Part shown: positions 8,234 to 19,599 of the stretch, in pieces | How the letters are laid out: the number at the start of each line of letters is the position of its first letter | Numbering within the stretch: the stretch's first letter is position 1 | NCBI GenBank assembly: GCA_947449135.1 | Contig: CANFQO010000016.1 | Span: 1 to 52,550 of the forward strand | Length of the DNA stretch: 52,550 bases | Reading direction: 5' to 3' | From: Planctomycetaceae bacterium | GTDB lineage: Bacteria; Planctomycetota; Planctomycetia; Pirellulales; UBA1268 | Notes under the pieces: model-generated | The model's input: only the letters and a program-made list of their open reading frames with translations | Databases searched by the model: none | What the model was told of the DNA's origin: nothing | Translations under genes and position numbers: made by a program

Positions 8234-8314
8234 AAAATGGGGACGGGACCGATTTTTGTGGAGCAACCTTGGGGCCAACAATCGGCAGCGAAAAATCGCT
8301 CCCGTCCCCATTTT
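8234..8314. repeat. REP-like palindrome filling the lutA-sucD gap
   Basis: The arms at 8234-8257 and 8291-8314 are 24 bases each and complementary except for one position. Each arm reads AAAATGGGGACGGGA from outside inwards, and they are separated by 33 bases. The element occupies essentially the whole gap between the sucD stop (8315) and the lutA start (8231). GGGGACGGGA-type palindromes are known near REP-associated tyrosine transposases in planctomycetes and other bacteria; no such transposase lies in this window. Confidence 0.75.
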
Positions 8315-9193
<879 letters not shown>

Positions 9194-9198
9194 GGGAG

Positions 9199-9210
9199 GC
9201 TTTCGAAAGC
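9199..9210. promoter_or_regulatory. 12-bp palindrome before sucD
   Basis: GCTTTCGAAAGC is a perfect palindrome six bases upstream of the sucD ATG, in the sucC-sucD spacer, where a ribosome-binding site would be expected and no good one is seen. It could be a protein site or could affect translation. Confidence 0.25.
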
Positions 9211-9324
9211 GGAGAGTGGAAGGTTCGTTGAGTGTAAGGGCAGGAGGCCCGCTTGAGCAGCAGCGACCTGCGGTCGCCAAGCCGGGGCGGACAAGATGTC
9301 CGAGCCCGGCGTGAACACGGTATG

Positions 9325-10512
9325 TCAGGCGGCGCTGGCGGCGGCGACCACCTTCTTGGCGGCATCGGTGAGGCCGTCGGCGGTGATGATCGCCGTGCCG
9401 CTGTTGGCCAGGATCTTCTTCCCCTCCTCCACCTCGGTGCCCTCGAGCCGCACCACCAAGGGCACGGTGAAGCCGACGGTTTTCGAGGCCTCGACGATGG
9501 CGGTCGCGATCGTCGTGCACCGCATGATGCCGCCGAAGATGTTGACGAGGATCGCCTTCACGTGGGGATCGGAGAGGATGATGCGGAAGGCCTCGGTCAC
9601 CTGCTTGACGTCAGCGCCGCCGCCCACATCAAGAAAATTGGCCGGCTCGCCGCCGTGGTATTTGACGAGGTCCATCGTGCTCATGGCGAGGCCGGCACCG
9701 TTGACCAGACAGCCGATCGTGCCATTGAGCTTCACGTAGGAGAGCCCGGCGGCGGATGCCCGCGTCTCGGCCGGCTCTTCTTCTGCCTCGTCGCGAAGCG
9801 CCGCGAGATCCTTATGGCGGAAGAGCGAGTTGTCGTCGAACGTCATCTTGGCATCGAGGGCCACAAGCGCGCCGTCTTTCGTGAGCACAAGCGGATTGAT
9901 CTCCAAGAGCGACGCGTCGAGCGACACGAACGCTGCGCAGAGCTTGCGGAAGAAGGCCTCGGCATGCCGCCAGCTGGCCGTCGGCAGCCCGAGCTTCGCG
10001 GCCAAGAGCCGGGCCTGGTAGCCGGCGAGGCCGCGATCGGGGTCGAAGGGCTCGCTCAGGATCAGTTCGGGCGTGTTGTGGGCGACCTCTTCGATGTCCA
10101 TGCCGCCGGCTGTGCTGGCGATGAGTACGGGTGAGCCGACGCGGCGGTCGACGAGCACCGCGCAGTAGAGCTCGCGGTCGATCGCGCAGCCGCTCTCGAC
10201 AAACACCTGCCGCACGACCTGGCCCTCGGGGCCGGTCTGGATCGTGACGAGTGTGTTGCCGAGCAGGCCCTTGGCGATCCGCGCCGCATCGTCGGCGGTT
10301 TTGGCAAGTTCCACGCCGCGCTGAGTGGAACCCTTCACCTGGCCCTTGCCGCGGCCGCCGGCATGGATCTGGGCCTTCACGGCACAGACGGGAGTGCCGA
10401 GCGCGGTGAAGGCAGCGGCCGCTTCCTCGGGGGTACGGGCGACCCGGCCTGCCAGTACCGGCACGCCGGCTGCTCGCAGCAGATCCTTGGCCTGATATTC
10501 GTGGATTTTCAT
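9325..10512 (-). CDS. sucC: Succinyl-CoA synthetase beta subunit
   Basis: A 395-residue beta subunit that binds nucleotide through its ATP-grasp fold and pairs with SucD. The start [19 protein letters not shown] is canonical. [16 protein letters not shown] marks the ATP-grasp region (about 45-60), and [13 protein letters not shown] near 320 is the conserved C-terminal CoA-ligase motif. The ATG at 10512 is preceded by AGGAA. It is the first gene of a minus-strand run sucC-sucD-lutA. Its last residues are Ala-Ala, within a generally Ala-rich tail. Confidence 0.95.
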   Translation of the reverse strand: MKIHEYQAKDLLRAAGVPVLAGRVARTPEEAAAAFTALGTPVCAVKAQIHAGGRGKGQVKGSTQRGVELAKTADDAARIAKGLLGNTLVTIQTGPEGQVVRQVFVESGCAIDRELYCAVLVDRRVGSPVLIASTAGGMDIEEVAHNTPELILSEPFDPDRGLAGYQARLLAAKLGLPTASWRHAEAFFRKLCAAFVSLDASLLEINPLVLTKDGALVALDAKMTFDDNSLFRHKDLAALRDEAEEEPAETRASAAGLSYVKLNGTIGCLVNGAGLAMSTMDLVKYHGGEPANFLDVGGGADVKQVTEAFRIILSDPHVKAILVNIFGGIMRCTTIATAIVEASKTVGFTVPLVVRLEGTEVEEGKKILANSGTAIITADGLTDAAKKVVAAASAA

Positions 10513-10736
10513 GGTGTGGTTCCTGCCTGAAAGGCCGCGGAAGACGCGGAGAACAGTCATCGGCCCGGAACGATACAACGGAACGGGCGTTCTGGCGGCC
10601 ACCACTATGGCAGGAACCTTCGCGGCTTCCAAGCGGTCGCCGACGGCCGGCCCGCGAATCGGCTACCCGGTGGCCTCTATACTGTGCAGCTCCGCAGGCG
10701 GCGTCCGTGTTCCGGGAACGGTCGACTGGCAGCACC

Positions 10737-11537
10737 ATGAGCCCAGCCATGAACGGCGTACAACTTGCGATGATCGCCCTGCCTGTGGGCCTGTTTGTCG
10801 CGATGCTCCTGGCAGCCGCGATCGGCCAGCGGCTCGCCGCTCGGCGGTTGCAACGCAGCGACGATGCGTCGGCGGTGGGCACCAGTGCCGTCGATGCCGC
10901 GGTGCTCGGCCTGCTTGGGCTGCTCGTGGCCTTCTGGTTTAGTTCAGCTGGCACGCGGCTCGACATGCGGCGGAGCCTCATCGTCGAGGAGGCCAACGCC
11001 ATCGGCACGGCCTGGCTGCGGCTCGATCTGCTGCCGGTGGATGCTCAGCCAGCGGTGCGGGAGGAGTTTCGCACCTATCTTGATGTGCGGCTCGTGCAGG
11101 CACCGGGTGCGAACCAGGCCGACTCAGACGGTGTCCTTGCCGACCGGCTTACTAAGGCCCAAGACTCGATCTGGCGGCAGGCTATCGCAGCGGCCCCCCG
11201 CTGTGAGAGTGACCAGGCTGCGGTCCTCCTTCTTGATGCGCTCAATGCCATGTTCGACGCCGGCACGCGGCATCGGGCCGCCTTCAACGCCCACACACCA
11301 GTGGCGATTCTGCTCCTGCTCCTGCTGGTGGCGATCTTCGCTGCAGTGCTCGCCGGGCATGACATGGCCGGCCGGGGACGGTTCAACTGGCTGCACATCA
11401 TCGTGTTTGCCAGCGTCGTCTCGCTGACGATCTGGGTGATCTACGATCTGGAGATGCCCCGCTACGGACTGATCCGCGTCGACAACTACGACCAGACGCT
11501 CCGCGACCTCCGCGTCACCTTTCAGCGGGGAACGTAA
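10737..11537 (+). CDS. Bestrophin-like (DUF4239-type) membrane protein
   Basis: A 266-residue membrane protein. Hydrophobic segments lie near the N-terminus (LAMIALPVGLFVAMLLAAAI), around residues 50-70 (VLGLLGLLVAFWFSSA), and as a C-terminal pair (VAILLLLLLVAIFAAVLAG and a segment ending SLTIWVIYDLE). The central SLIVEEANAIGTAWLRLDLLP stretch and the C-terminal DLEMPRYGLIRV are typical of the DUF4239 bestrophin-like family. Substrate and role are unknown. I used the ATG at 10737; one at 10749 is also possible. It is divergent from sucC and stands alone. Confidence 0.72.
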   Translation: MSPAMNGVQLAMIALPVGLFVAMLLAAAIGQRLAARRLQRSDDASAVGTSAVDAAVLGLLGLLVAFWFSSAGTRLDMRRSLIVEEANAIGTAWLRLDLLPVDAQPAVREEFRTYLDVRLVQAPGANQADSDGVLADRLTKAQDSIWRQAIAAAPRCESDQAAVLLLDALNAMFDAGTRHRAAFNAHTPVAILLLLLLVAIFAAVLAGHDMAGRGRFNWLHIIVFASVVSLTIWVIYDLEMPRYGLIRVDNYDQTLRDLRVTFQRGT

Positions 11538-11613
11538 CCTTCTGGGCTGGCCAACGGCTGTGGCCATCGGAAAGAATAGGGATTCCCCGCTGATCCAGAG
11601 GTCGAGACGGTTT

Positions 11614-12726
11614 ATGAGCCTGCCCCGCGTGGTCATCGACCTCGAAAAGCTCCGTCACATCAACTGTGGCCTGGGTCGGTATTCGCTGCACTTAGGCCAG
11701 GAAATCCTCGCCGTCGCCGCGGGCCGGTTTCAGCCGGTGTTTCTCTTGCCCAGCGGAGCCGAGCGGTATTTTCCCGGCGGCGGCTTTGAGTCGATCACCG
11801 TGTCGCCCTGGAACAAGGAGGCGATCCGCCAACTCTACCGGCCGTTCGTCCGGCCGCTGCTGCCCGCCCCCCGAGTCGCGCTCTGGCATGTGACCAGCCA
11901 GATGTCGAAATATCTGCCGCTCGACGACCGGGTGCCGGTCGTGCTCACGATCCACGACCTGAACTTCCTGCATGAGTCGCCGTCTGCTGCCCGCTCCGAC
12001 GAGATCGACCGCAAGCTCGCCGACATTCAGCGGAAGGTGAATCGCGCGGCCGCGATCGTGGCCGATTCGGCGTATGTCGCCGACGACGTGGCGAAGCATG
12101 TGGATCTGGGTGGCCGTCCGGTGCATGTCGTGCCGCTGGCTGTCTCGACCCCGCCGGTGGCGTCGGCGACACGGCCGGCCTTCGTGCCGGCCGGGCCGTT
12201 TCTGCTTTCGATCGGCAACTGCCTGCCGCACAAGAATTTTCATGCACTGTTCGGTCTGCTCGAGCAGTTGCCCGATGCCAGGCTCGTGATCGCCGGCAAG
12301 AAGACGACGCCCTACGGCGAGTTTCTGGAGAGGGAAGTGACGCAGCGTGGACTCACCGGGCGGGTGATCCTGCCGGGCGAGGTGTCGGACGGCGATCGGC
12401 AGTGGCTCTACGAGCACTGCGAGGCATTTTTGTTTCCGTCGCTTACGGAGGGGTTTGGGTTTCCGGTGCTGGAGGCGATGCAGTGCGGCAAGCCGGTATT
12501 CCTGTCGCGACGGACGAGCCTGCCGGAGATCGCCGGCGACATGGGCTACTACTTCGACGGCTATGAGCCCGCGGAATTGGCGGCGGTCTATCGCGACGGT
12601 ATGGCCCAGTATCAGGCTGATCCGGCCTTTTCGACGCGGCTGAAGGACCATGCCGCCGGCTTCTCCTGGGCGGCTACGGCCCGGGGGTATTGCGATGTCT
12701 ATGCCGGGCTTGTGGGCGGATTCTGA
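11614..12726 (+). CDS. Glycosyltransferase family 4 protein
   Basis: A 370-residue GT-B glycosyltransferase. The C-terminal nucleotide-sugar site is clear: LSIGNCLPHKN near 205, then LTEGFGFPVLEAMQCGKPVF near 285 with the E-x7-E pair of GT4 enzymes. I start at ATG 11614 (MSLPRVVIDLEKLRH), where similarity to its paralogue at 31299 begins. It precedes gmd, so a GDP-sugar (mannose or a gmd product) donor is plausible but unproven. It forms the left end of the glycan locus. Its C-terminus (GLVGGF) lacks the Ala-Ala ending seen in most of the locus. Confidence 0.85.
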   Translation: MSLPRVVIDLEKLRHINCGLGRYSLHLGQEILAVAAGRFQPVFLLPSGAERYFPGGGFESITVSPWNKEAIRQLYRPFVRPLLPAPRVALWHVTSQMSKYLPLDDRVPVVLTIHDLNFLHESPSAARSDEIDRKLADIQRKVNRAAAIVADSAYVADDVAKHVDLGGRPVHVVPLAVSTPPVASATRPAFVPAGPFLLSIGNCLPHKNFHALFGLLEQLPDARLVIAGKKTTPYGEFLEREVTQRGLTGRVILPGEVSDGDRQWLYEHCEAFLFPSLTEGFGFPVLEAMQCGKPVFLSRRTSLPEIAGDMGYYFDGYEPAELAAVYRDGMAQYQADPAFSTRLKDHAAGFSWAATARGYCDVYAGLVGGF

Positions 12727-12856
12727 CGCGGGAAACTGCCGTATCGTCGCCGGGATACGACTGCTAGTTTCTCCCCCCTCTTAGGAATGGAGCGGCAGGT
12801 TCGGTCACCACGCAGGTGTGGACTCTGCCGTGCAAGACAGCCCCACCATAATGTAA

Positions 12857-13900
<1,044 letters not shown>

Positions 13901-13928
13901 GGCATACGCGGCCAGCCATCCGGGTCGT

Positions 13929-14618
13929 TCAGTTCGGTTTCCGCAGCACAGCGAGTGATTGGCCAACGGCGCTCCCGTTCCAGCGATTGTCTGTTCCATC
14001 TACGAAGCTTTCGCGAACGAAGCCCAGGTGTTCGCACCAGACATCGATCACGTTGCGTTCGATGAACATATTGAGCGGTTGCCGCGCGTTATTTCTGCGG
14101 GCCTCCATGGTGGGCGCAAAAATCGCCCAGTGGCAGGGGTTCGCGAATTCGAGAAAGGACATCACGACCTTGCCTCCCGGCTTCAGCACGCGGTGCGATT
14201 CCTGCAGGTAGATGTAGCTCTCCTCGTGCAGCAGGTGGGTAAACAGGCTGAACGCGCACACCATGTCGGCCGACGCATCCGCAGCAGGCACAGATAGTTC
14301 TTGATGGCACTTGAATCGGTAGTGCCGAGGGCAAACCGTCACGGCGTAGTCGAGAAGCCGCTTGACCACATCGGTGCCGAGGTATTCGATCTGCACTCGC
14401 TTACTGATGCCCTTCGCCGCCCTGCCACTCCCGCAGCCCAGGTCGACGAGGGACATCCCATTCCGAAGACCGTTCTGCACCAGCACCTCGGCAAGGATGA
14501 CCGAAAACTCCTCGTAATAGCCACCCACAGCAAGGGACATGGCTTCGGCGAGGGGATGATTGCGGATCAGTTGATCGACGTGTTGCTCGTAATCATCGAC
14601 GAAGTGGAAGTTACTCAT
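13929..14618 (-). CDS. Class I SAM-dependent methyltransferase
   Basis: A 229-residue methyltransferase started at ATG 14618 (MSNFHFVDDYEQHVDQL). SAM-binding motif I is VDLGCGSGRAAKGI near 60. ADMVCAFSLFTHLLHEE corresponds to motif II/III, and RVLKPGGKVVMSF is the post-motif loop. The substrate is unknown; its place beside gmd and glycosyltransferases suggests methylation of a sugar or lipid-linked glycan intermediate. It converges with gmd with 28 bases between stops and is the last gene of a minus-strand run. The C-terminus VLRKPN lacks the Ala-Ala ending. Confidence 0.8.
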   Translation of the reverse strand: MSNFHFVDDYEQHVDQLIRNHPLAEAMSLAVGGYYEEFSVILAEVLVQNGLRNGMSLVDLGCGSGRAAKGISKRVQIEYLGTDVVKRLLDYAVTVCPRHYRFKCHQELSVPAADASADMVCAFSLFTHLLHEESYIYLQESHRVLKPGGKVVMSFLEFANPCHWAIFAPTMEARRNNARQPLNMFIERNVIDVWCEHLGFVRESFVDGTDNRWNGSAVGQSLAVLRKPN

Positions 14619-14763
14619 AACAGTCTCGTCAGGCGTGGGGTTCGACGTATTCGTAAGAAATTGTGAGGAGAGAATACCACCGTCCATTCACCAGCGCACA
14701 GTCCGCGGCGAGCAGTGGTGGTCAATTCCGGAGTTCAGCGACGAGAATCGCTGGTGCTTCGCA

Positions 14764-15618
14764 TCAGGCGGCCGAAGTGGCCGCCGCGTAGACGCAAAAC
14801 GCAGGACCGTTGGGATGGTCGGGCGTTTCGAATGACACCTCAATGGTCCGGTAGCCGAGATGCCCGAGCAACCCGAGGATTGAGTCGCGTGTGAGCCACA
14901 GGCTGGTTTCGGCCGAGCCTCCGCAGAAGCCACTCCAACCAAGCGACTCCTTGTAGGACTGCTCGACAAACTGATAGCGAAAGCCGCCGATTGTGGCCTC
15001 TTCGACCTTACCGAACTTGTGCTCGAGCGCAGGAGTGCCCCGAATGATTGACTCGTCGAAGTAGTGAGTCCAAAGAAAGATCCGGGGCGCCATTCGTGGC
15101 AAGAGCGACAGAAAGCGGGCTGGTTCCTTCATGTGATAGAGAATGCCGCTAGCGAACACCATGTCCCAACCGCCGGCGTCCTGATCCATGAATGCCACGC
15201 AGTCGCCAAGCAGAAAATGCACCTTTGAAAGGCCGAAAATCTCTTTGACACACAGGCACTTGAGAAAAGATCGCACATTGGCTTCGATGGCGAGCACCTC
15301 ATCTGCACCGGCCTTTTCAAGCATGTGGGAGTGCCCGCCTTCAAGCGGTCCGAGTTCAAGAATGCGCCGACCGATCACCCCGCCGCATTGTGAGACCGCC
15401 CACGTCACGCGAGGATCTTCAAAGAGTCCAGCTGGTCCTGGCGTTGTCTCAAGACCGCTCGCGGAAGGCATCGCCGATGACCATTCTCCGCGGAAGATGT
15501 CGAGCACCTGTTGAGGTCCCGGCTTCTTCATGCAGTAGGCGTCGAGAATGCCTGTGCCGGTGGCGACAGCAGGAGCGGTGGGGGCGACAGTGGGTTTTCG
15601 TTTGCCGAATCCGAACAT
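14764..15618 (-). CDS. SAM-dependent methyltransferase (DUF1698-like)
   Basis: A 284-residue protein with a class I methyltransferase core. ILELGPLEGGHSHMLE near 87 is motif I (LGPLEGGH rather than the usual GxGxG). GADEVLAIEAN places the acidic residue that binds the SAM ribose, and WDMVFASGILYHMKEP is the catalytic-region loop. The pattern resembles methyltransferases related to CmoB/DUF1698 that act in glycan clusters. It sits between two other methyltransferase genes in one minus-strand series. The C-terminus is Ala-rich and ends SAA. Confidence 0.75.
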   Translation of the reverse strand: MFGFGKRKPTVAPTAPAVATGTGILDAYCMKKPGPQQVLDIFRGEWSSAMPSASGLETTPGPAGLFEDPRVTWAVSQCGGVIGRRILELGPLEGGHSHMLEKAGADEVLAIEANVRSFLKCLCVKEIFGLSKVHFLLGDCVAFMDQDAGGWDMVFASGILYHMKEPARFLSLLPRMAPRIFLWTHYFDESIIRGTPALEHKFGKVEEATIGGFRYQFVEQSYKESLGWSGFCGGSAETSLWLTRDSILGLLGHLGYRTIEVSFETPDHPNGPAFCVYAAATSAA

Positions 15619-15642
15619 CTCTCCGCCTCACGGTAAAGTTTT

Positions 15643-16446
15643 CTAAGCCGCCGCTCGTCCGTGGGACGACGCCTTGGAGAGCGTCACGAAGAACTCACAG
15701 CCGCGGGTCGGGTGGTAGTGCTGCTCCTGGAAGCCGATGAGCCTCAGTTCGTGCAGATCGCGGATGATCTGGCGAAATGAATCGGGCGTGAACACCCAGG
15801 CGTGCAGATCGAAATAATGCCCCTCCCGGACCTTTGCCATCGCGTGGAGGGCGTCCTGCAGGCCATGCACCGGCTCCAGCTGTCCCTGATGCCGCTCGTC
15901 CCAGGCGATCTGGCCGCCCTTACGCCGCACCTTCAGAAAATACTCGGCCGCAGTGCCCGGAGAATGATTGGTCGATTGTGCATGGGCCACGTCGATGACA
16001 CGGCCCAGTGAACTGTTCTCACGTTCACAGTCGAAGCAGTAGCGCTTGTCGGGCACGGCCAGCGAGAGCACTCCGCCCGGAGCGAGTATTCGCTCACACG
16101 CGTTGAGAAATCCCACCAGATCGGGAACGTGCTCAATGACGTGGCTGGCTATGATCCAGGCGAAACGCTCGCCAGCGACCAGTTCGTCGAGCGGCTGACC
16201 GGTCCAGACATAGTCGACCTCTTCGATGGCATCAGTATCAACGCCGTGCGTCGCATATTTCTCACGGAGGGAGGCTGCATCAAGGTGGTCGAGAATACGG
16301 ACGTTGAAACCGTCGCGCTTCGCCGCGATGGGCCGATGACTGGGGCCGATCTCGAGTCCTGGAGTTGCCTTGTCGACCCCGCGGAGGATGATTTGTTCGC
16401 GGGGTTCCGGTCCCTTCGTGACGATGATCTTACGGAACAGGCTCAT
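15643..16446 (-). CDS. Methyltransferase domain protein
   Basis: A 267-residue protein. The ATG at 16446 overlaps the stop of the upstream glycosyltransferase by four bases and has GGAGGG before it, so the two are translationally coupled. The N-terminal region contains GLEIGPSHRPIAAKRDGFNV, a motif I variant common in glycan-cluster methyltransferases. IIASHVIEHVPDLVGFLNAC and ERILAPGGVLSLAVPDKRY give motifs IV-VI. A C-terminal segment with DLHAWVFTPDSFRQII is also typical of this group. It probably modifies sugars added by the adjacent transferases. It ends GRAAA. Confidence 0.8.
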   Translation of the reverse strand: MSLFRKIIVTKGPEPREQIILRGVDKATPGLEIGPSHRPIAAKRDGFNVRILDHLDAASLREKYATHGVDTDAIEEVDYVWTGQPLDELVAGERFAWIIASHVIEHVPDLVGFLNACERILAPGGVLSLAVPDKRYCFDCERENSSLGRVIDVAHAQSTNHSPGTAAEYFLKVRRKGGQIAWDERHQGQLEPVHGLQDALHAMAKVREGHYFDLHAWVFTPDSFRQIIRDLHELRLIGFQEQHYHPTRGCEFFVTLSKASSHGRAAA

Positions 16447-18293
16447 GCGGCCCTCCATGCTGGGAGTCGGTGAGAGCAGTCAAGCGAATAGTCACCCGCC
16501 TGCATCGAAAGATTGGGGTTGTAATGGGGGTCGCACGCGAGGGTGTCACCCCAACGGGCTTCCATGAAACGAACCTCTCGCTGGAATCTCGCGATCTTTT
16601 CCGGATTATCCTCCAGGCCGCGTGATGCCGATTCGTGGTGGATCAGTTCGGCGAACGGCGTCCAGATGTTGCGATACCCAGCCGCCCGCAACCGTAGGCA
16701 GAAGTCGATGTCGTTGAAGGCCACCGCGATCTGCTCATCGAGACCGCCCACTTCTTGAAACACCGCGCGTCGGACCATCAGGCAGGCGCCCGTCACCGCC
16801 GAAAGCTCCTGCTGGAGCACTGCGCGGGAGAAATATCCAGGGCACCCTTTCGGCAGTCGGGGGTGGGCGTGGCCGGCGACACCGCCGATGCCGATGATCA
16901 CACCGCCGTGCTGAAGTGTGCCGTCTGGATACCAGAGCCTCGCACCGACGGCGCCAACGTCAGGCTTGATGGCAAAGGAGACCATTTCCTCCAGCCAATC
17001 GGGAGTGACCACCTCGATGTCGTCGTTGAGCAGGCAGACAATGTCGCCGCGGCAATGGGCCACCGCGCCGTTATTTAGGCGGGAGTAGTTGAACGCAGAG
17101 TCATCGCGGATCACTTTGATTCCGGGCTGAGTCGCCAGCGAAGCCAGATAGGCAACGGCCTGCGGTTCCCTGCTGCCGTTGTCGACGATCACGATTTCAT
17201 AGTTCGGGTAGGTCGAAACCATGCGGATCGATTCCACGGCCGTGCGCAGGAGCGCCTCATGATCTCGGGTGCAGATGACAATCGACACGAGCGGAAGTTC
17301 GGCGGGTCGCTGATACTTGATGCGGTGAAATGCCGGCGATTCGGGAGCCATGTCGACGGTGCCGCCGCCGGCTGATTGCAGGTGCTCGGCGACTGCTCGC
17401 CGCGCTGTCGGCTCGCAGAAATGCTTCTCAGTTCTGGAGAGAGCAACGCTCCCGGCAATGCTTCGCCAGTGATAGAGAATTCGCGGGATGTGCACGATCT
17501 GATTGCGCGGAATCGCAGCGATGACCCGCAGCGCGAGATCGTAGTCCTGTGAGCCGTCGAAACCGCTACGAAATCCGCCCAATGAACAGATCAGTTCTCG
17601 GCGATAGACACCAAGGTGGCAGATCATGTTTTGGGCGAGGAACAGTTCGTAGTTGAAATCTGGTTTGAAGTAAGGATCAAATCGCATTCCTTGGGCGTCA
17701 ATCTTGTCTTCATCGGAGTAGAGCAGCCGCGCATCGGGATGCCGGTTGATTGCTTCTGCGACCCAATAGAGCGCATGTGCCGGCAGCACGTCGTCATGAT
17801 CGAGGAGGGCGACAAACTCGCCTGTGGCCATCTCTAATGCCGTGTTCGAAGCGGCGGCGATGTTTCCACGAGAGTCGCGAAATCGTACTTTGATGCGTGT
17901 GTCTTTGGCTGCGTACTGCTCGAGCAACTCGCGGATTCCAGAAGCGGAAGAGGCATCGTCGGCAATGCACAACTCCCAATCGGCGTAGGCCTGATTCAGC
18001 ACTGAGCGGATAGCCTTTTCGAGAATCACAAGCGGGGTGTTGCAAACAGGCATCACAACCGAGATGGTTGGCCGTCGGGGAAGCATTTCGGCCATGCTCC
18101 GCAGCAGTGCGACATCCTTACGAGACAGGGTGTCGTGTTTGTACACCCAGGCACTGTAGTGCTCCTGAGCGTCTGCAGGCGACGACCGCTCTGCTCCCCG
18201 TAGACGGCGACAGATTCTTCGCACGCGATCCACGGGACCGGTCGCGAGAGGGAGACAAGCGACAGTATCGCCGATTATTCTTCCGATTTTCAT
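16443..18293 (-). CDS. Two-domain family 2 glycosyltransferase
   Basis: A 616-residue protein, started at ATG 18293 (MKIGRIIGDTVACLP). It contains two GT-A fold GT2 domains. The first, about 75-320, has ISVVMPVCNTPLVILEKAI, IADDASS and the DHDD metal motif. The second, about 345-600, has VSIVICTRDHEALLRTAV, IVDNGS and the NDDIE motif. Such tandem GT2 proteins usually extend O-antigen or capsule chains by alternating linkages. It is coupled to the methyltransferase at 15643. It ends AWRAA. Confidence 0.88.
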   Translation of the reverse strand: MKIGRIIGDTVACLPLATGPVDRVRRICRRLRGAERSSPADAQEHYSAWVYKHDTLSRKDVALLRSMAEMLPRRPTISVVMPVCNTPLVILEKAIRSVLNQAYADWELCIADDASSASGIRELLEQYAAKDTRIKVRFRDSRGNIAAASNTALEMATGEFVALLDHDDVLPAHALYWVAEAINRHPDARLLYSDEDKIDAQGMRFDPYFKPDFNYELFLAQNMICHLGVYRRELICSLGGFRSGFDGSQDYDLALRVIAAIPRNQIVHIPRILYHWRSIAGSVALSRTEKHFCEPTARRAVAEHLQSAGGGTVDMAPESPAFHRIKYQRPAELPLVSIVICTRDHEALLRTAVESIRMVSTYPNYEIVIVDNGSREPQAVAYLASLATQPGIKVIRDDSAFNYSRLNNGAVAHCRGDIVCLLNDDIEVVTPDWLEEMVSFAIKPDVGAVGARLWYPDGTLQHGGVIIGIGGVAGHAHPRLPKGCPGYFSRAVLQQELSAVTGACLMVRRAVFQEVGGLDEQIAVAFNDIDFCLRLRAAGYRNIWTPFAELIHHESASRGLEDNPEKIARFQREVRFMEARWGDTLACDPHYNPNLSMQAGDYSLDCSHRLPAWRAA

Positions 18294-18627
18294 CCAGGTG
18301 GGTTCCTCATCGACGGCGGGTCGGCCAGCTTTCGCGCAAAGCAATGACGCAACCTGCCAGCCCGCGTTGGGGTTCCTGCTGATTGGCGTTCACGGGTCCA
18401 ACGTCTCTGTTCGGAGACATTAGGTGACCTGGGCTGGGCCGCACCAGATCAATTCGCCACTCCAACCTGGAAGGCTAGGCAGGCCTGGCTGGCTGCGAAA
18501 GAAGCTGTCAATGGCAAGCCGCAGGAAAAAGACGATGGAAACGCCCTTCGATTTCTCCCAGCGACGAGCGTCGCCTCGACTGATGCGCGAGTGAATTCAT
18601 CGAACCGAGGGCACGGGTGTGCGCATG
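18294..18627. other. 334-base spacer without a gene
   Basis: No convincing frame is present. It holds a short palindrome GCGACG-AG-CGTCGC (18561-18574) and presumably the promoter of the tandem GT2 gene, but no clear -35/-10 pair is recognised. It separates the FkbM gene from the GT2 gene on the minus strand. Confidence 0.4.
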
Positions 18628-19578
18628 TTAGAAACGAAATGCTCCCACATTGAAGTCAGCCCGGCCGCGGTAACAGGGAGTATCCAACGATGTAGGAAAC
18701 ACCTCTTCGGACTTGATCAGCCTTGTGTCCTGTGTCCGCACCAGGGTGATCTCAAGTACCGAGGGAATAGGAATGCCGCCGACGATTGAGTACGGGCGGT
18801 GATTGTTGGCGTGCACATGGATCACACGGTGGTCGGCCGTCAGCACGCCGATCGCTCGCTCCACCTGGGTCAGAAACTCGGGGTCAACCAGTCGCTCGAG
18901 GTAATGAATTTCGAGCACGATTTGCTTGAAGTGCCGCAGACAATCCTGCGGCAGATGAGCAAGTACCTCCCATTCGCAGCCTTCAATATCGCACTTGAGG
19001 AGCATGTCTTGGCGGCCGAGATGGCCATTCACTTCGAGAAGTCTCGGCAATGTCTCCAACTCTGCAGTCGCGAATGGCCCGAGACCTTTTTTCGACCAAT
19101 GAAAGCGGTCGTTCTGGAGTGGCAGCGCGTCGATCGTGTGGTCGTATTGGAAAACCTCGATGCCTCTTTCGGCCATGCTCAGATCCCACGACACCTCGTC
19201 ACAGATTCCGATGGAATAGGCTGCGGTGATGCCTTTGAAATCATCCAGCATGACATACCCACCGTCGCATTCCTTGCCGATGCGAATCTTCGCGTAATCA
19301 ACCGCTTGCATTGGCTCCATGTGCCTCAAAATGGCGAGTACCTTTCGTTGCACACCCTCGGAATCGTCGTAGACAAAGCCCTCCGACGCCGAGGCTCTCC
19401 GTGTCGCGAATTCAGGGGTGGCGACGAGTTTTTCGACCAGGTCGCGAAAGTCGGCGCAGGCTTCGAGAAATACGCTGGCCTCGGCAGCGGAGCGGGGATG
19501 TCTCCCAAGAATGTGCGCGAATGCCCAGACAACGTCGTCTTGGGTGAGCATTTTTTTTCGTCGTGCGAAACCAAGCAT
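18628..19578 (-). CDS. FkbM-type methyltransferase with N-terminal helical domain
   Basis: A 316-residue protein. A TTG at 19599 or the ATG at 19578 could start it; I use the ATG, nine bases after AAGGTG. Residues about 10-60 (TQDDVVWAFAHILGRHPRS, then LVATPEF) match a short helical module seen fused to glycan methyltransferases and glycosyltransferases. The rest has IGKECDGGYVMLDDF, AYSIGICDEVSWDL, MLLKCDIEGCEWEVL and FKQIVLEIHYLE, the hallmarks of FkbM/Methyltransf_24 O-methyltransferases. It follows the GT4-GT2 gene closely. The C-terminus VGAFRF lacks Ala-Ala. Confidence 0.8.
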   Translation of the reverse strand: MLGFARRKKMLTQDDVVWAFAHILGRHPRSAAEASVFLEACADFRDLVEKLVATPEFATRRASASEGFVYDDSEGVQRKVLAILRHMEPMQAVDYAKIRIGKECDGGYVMLDDFKGITAAYSIGICDEVSWDLSMAERGIEVFQYDHTIDALPLQNDRFHWSKKGLGPFATAELETLPRLLEVNGHLGRQDMLLKCDIEGCEWEVLAHLPQDCLRHFKQIVLEIHYLERLVDPEFLTQVERAIGVLTADHRVIHVHANNHRPYSIVGGIPIPSVLEITLVRTQDTRLIKSEEVFPTSLDTPCYRGRADFNVGAFRF

Positions 19579-19599
19579 CGTGGACACCTTGCTTTCCAA

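Noticed and set aside
18561-18574. GCGACG-AG-CGTCGC palindrome in the 334-base spacer
   Set aside because: Its two-base loop is too tight for a good hairpin and such short GC palindromes are expected by chance at this base composition.
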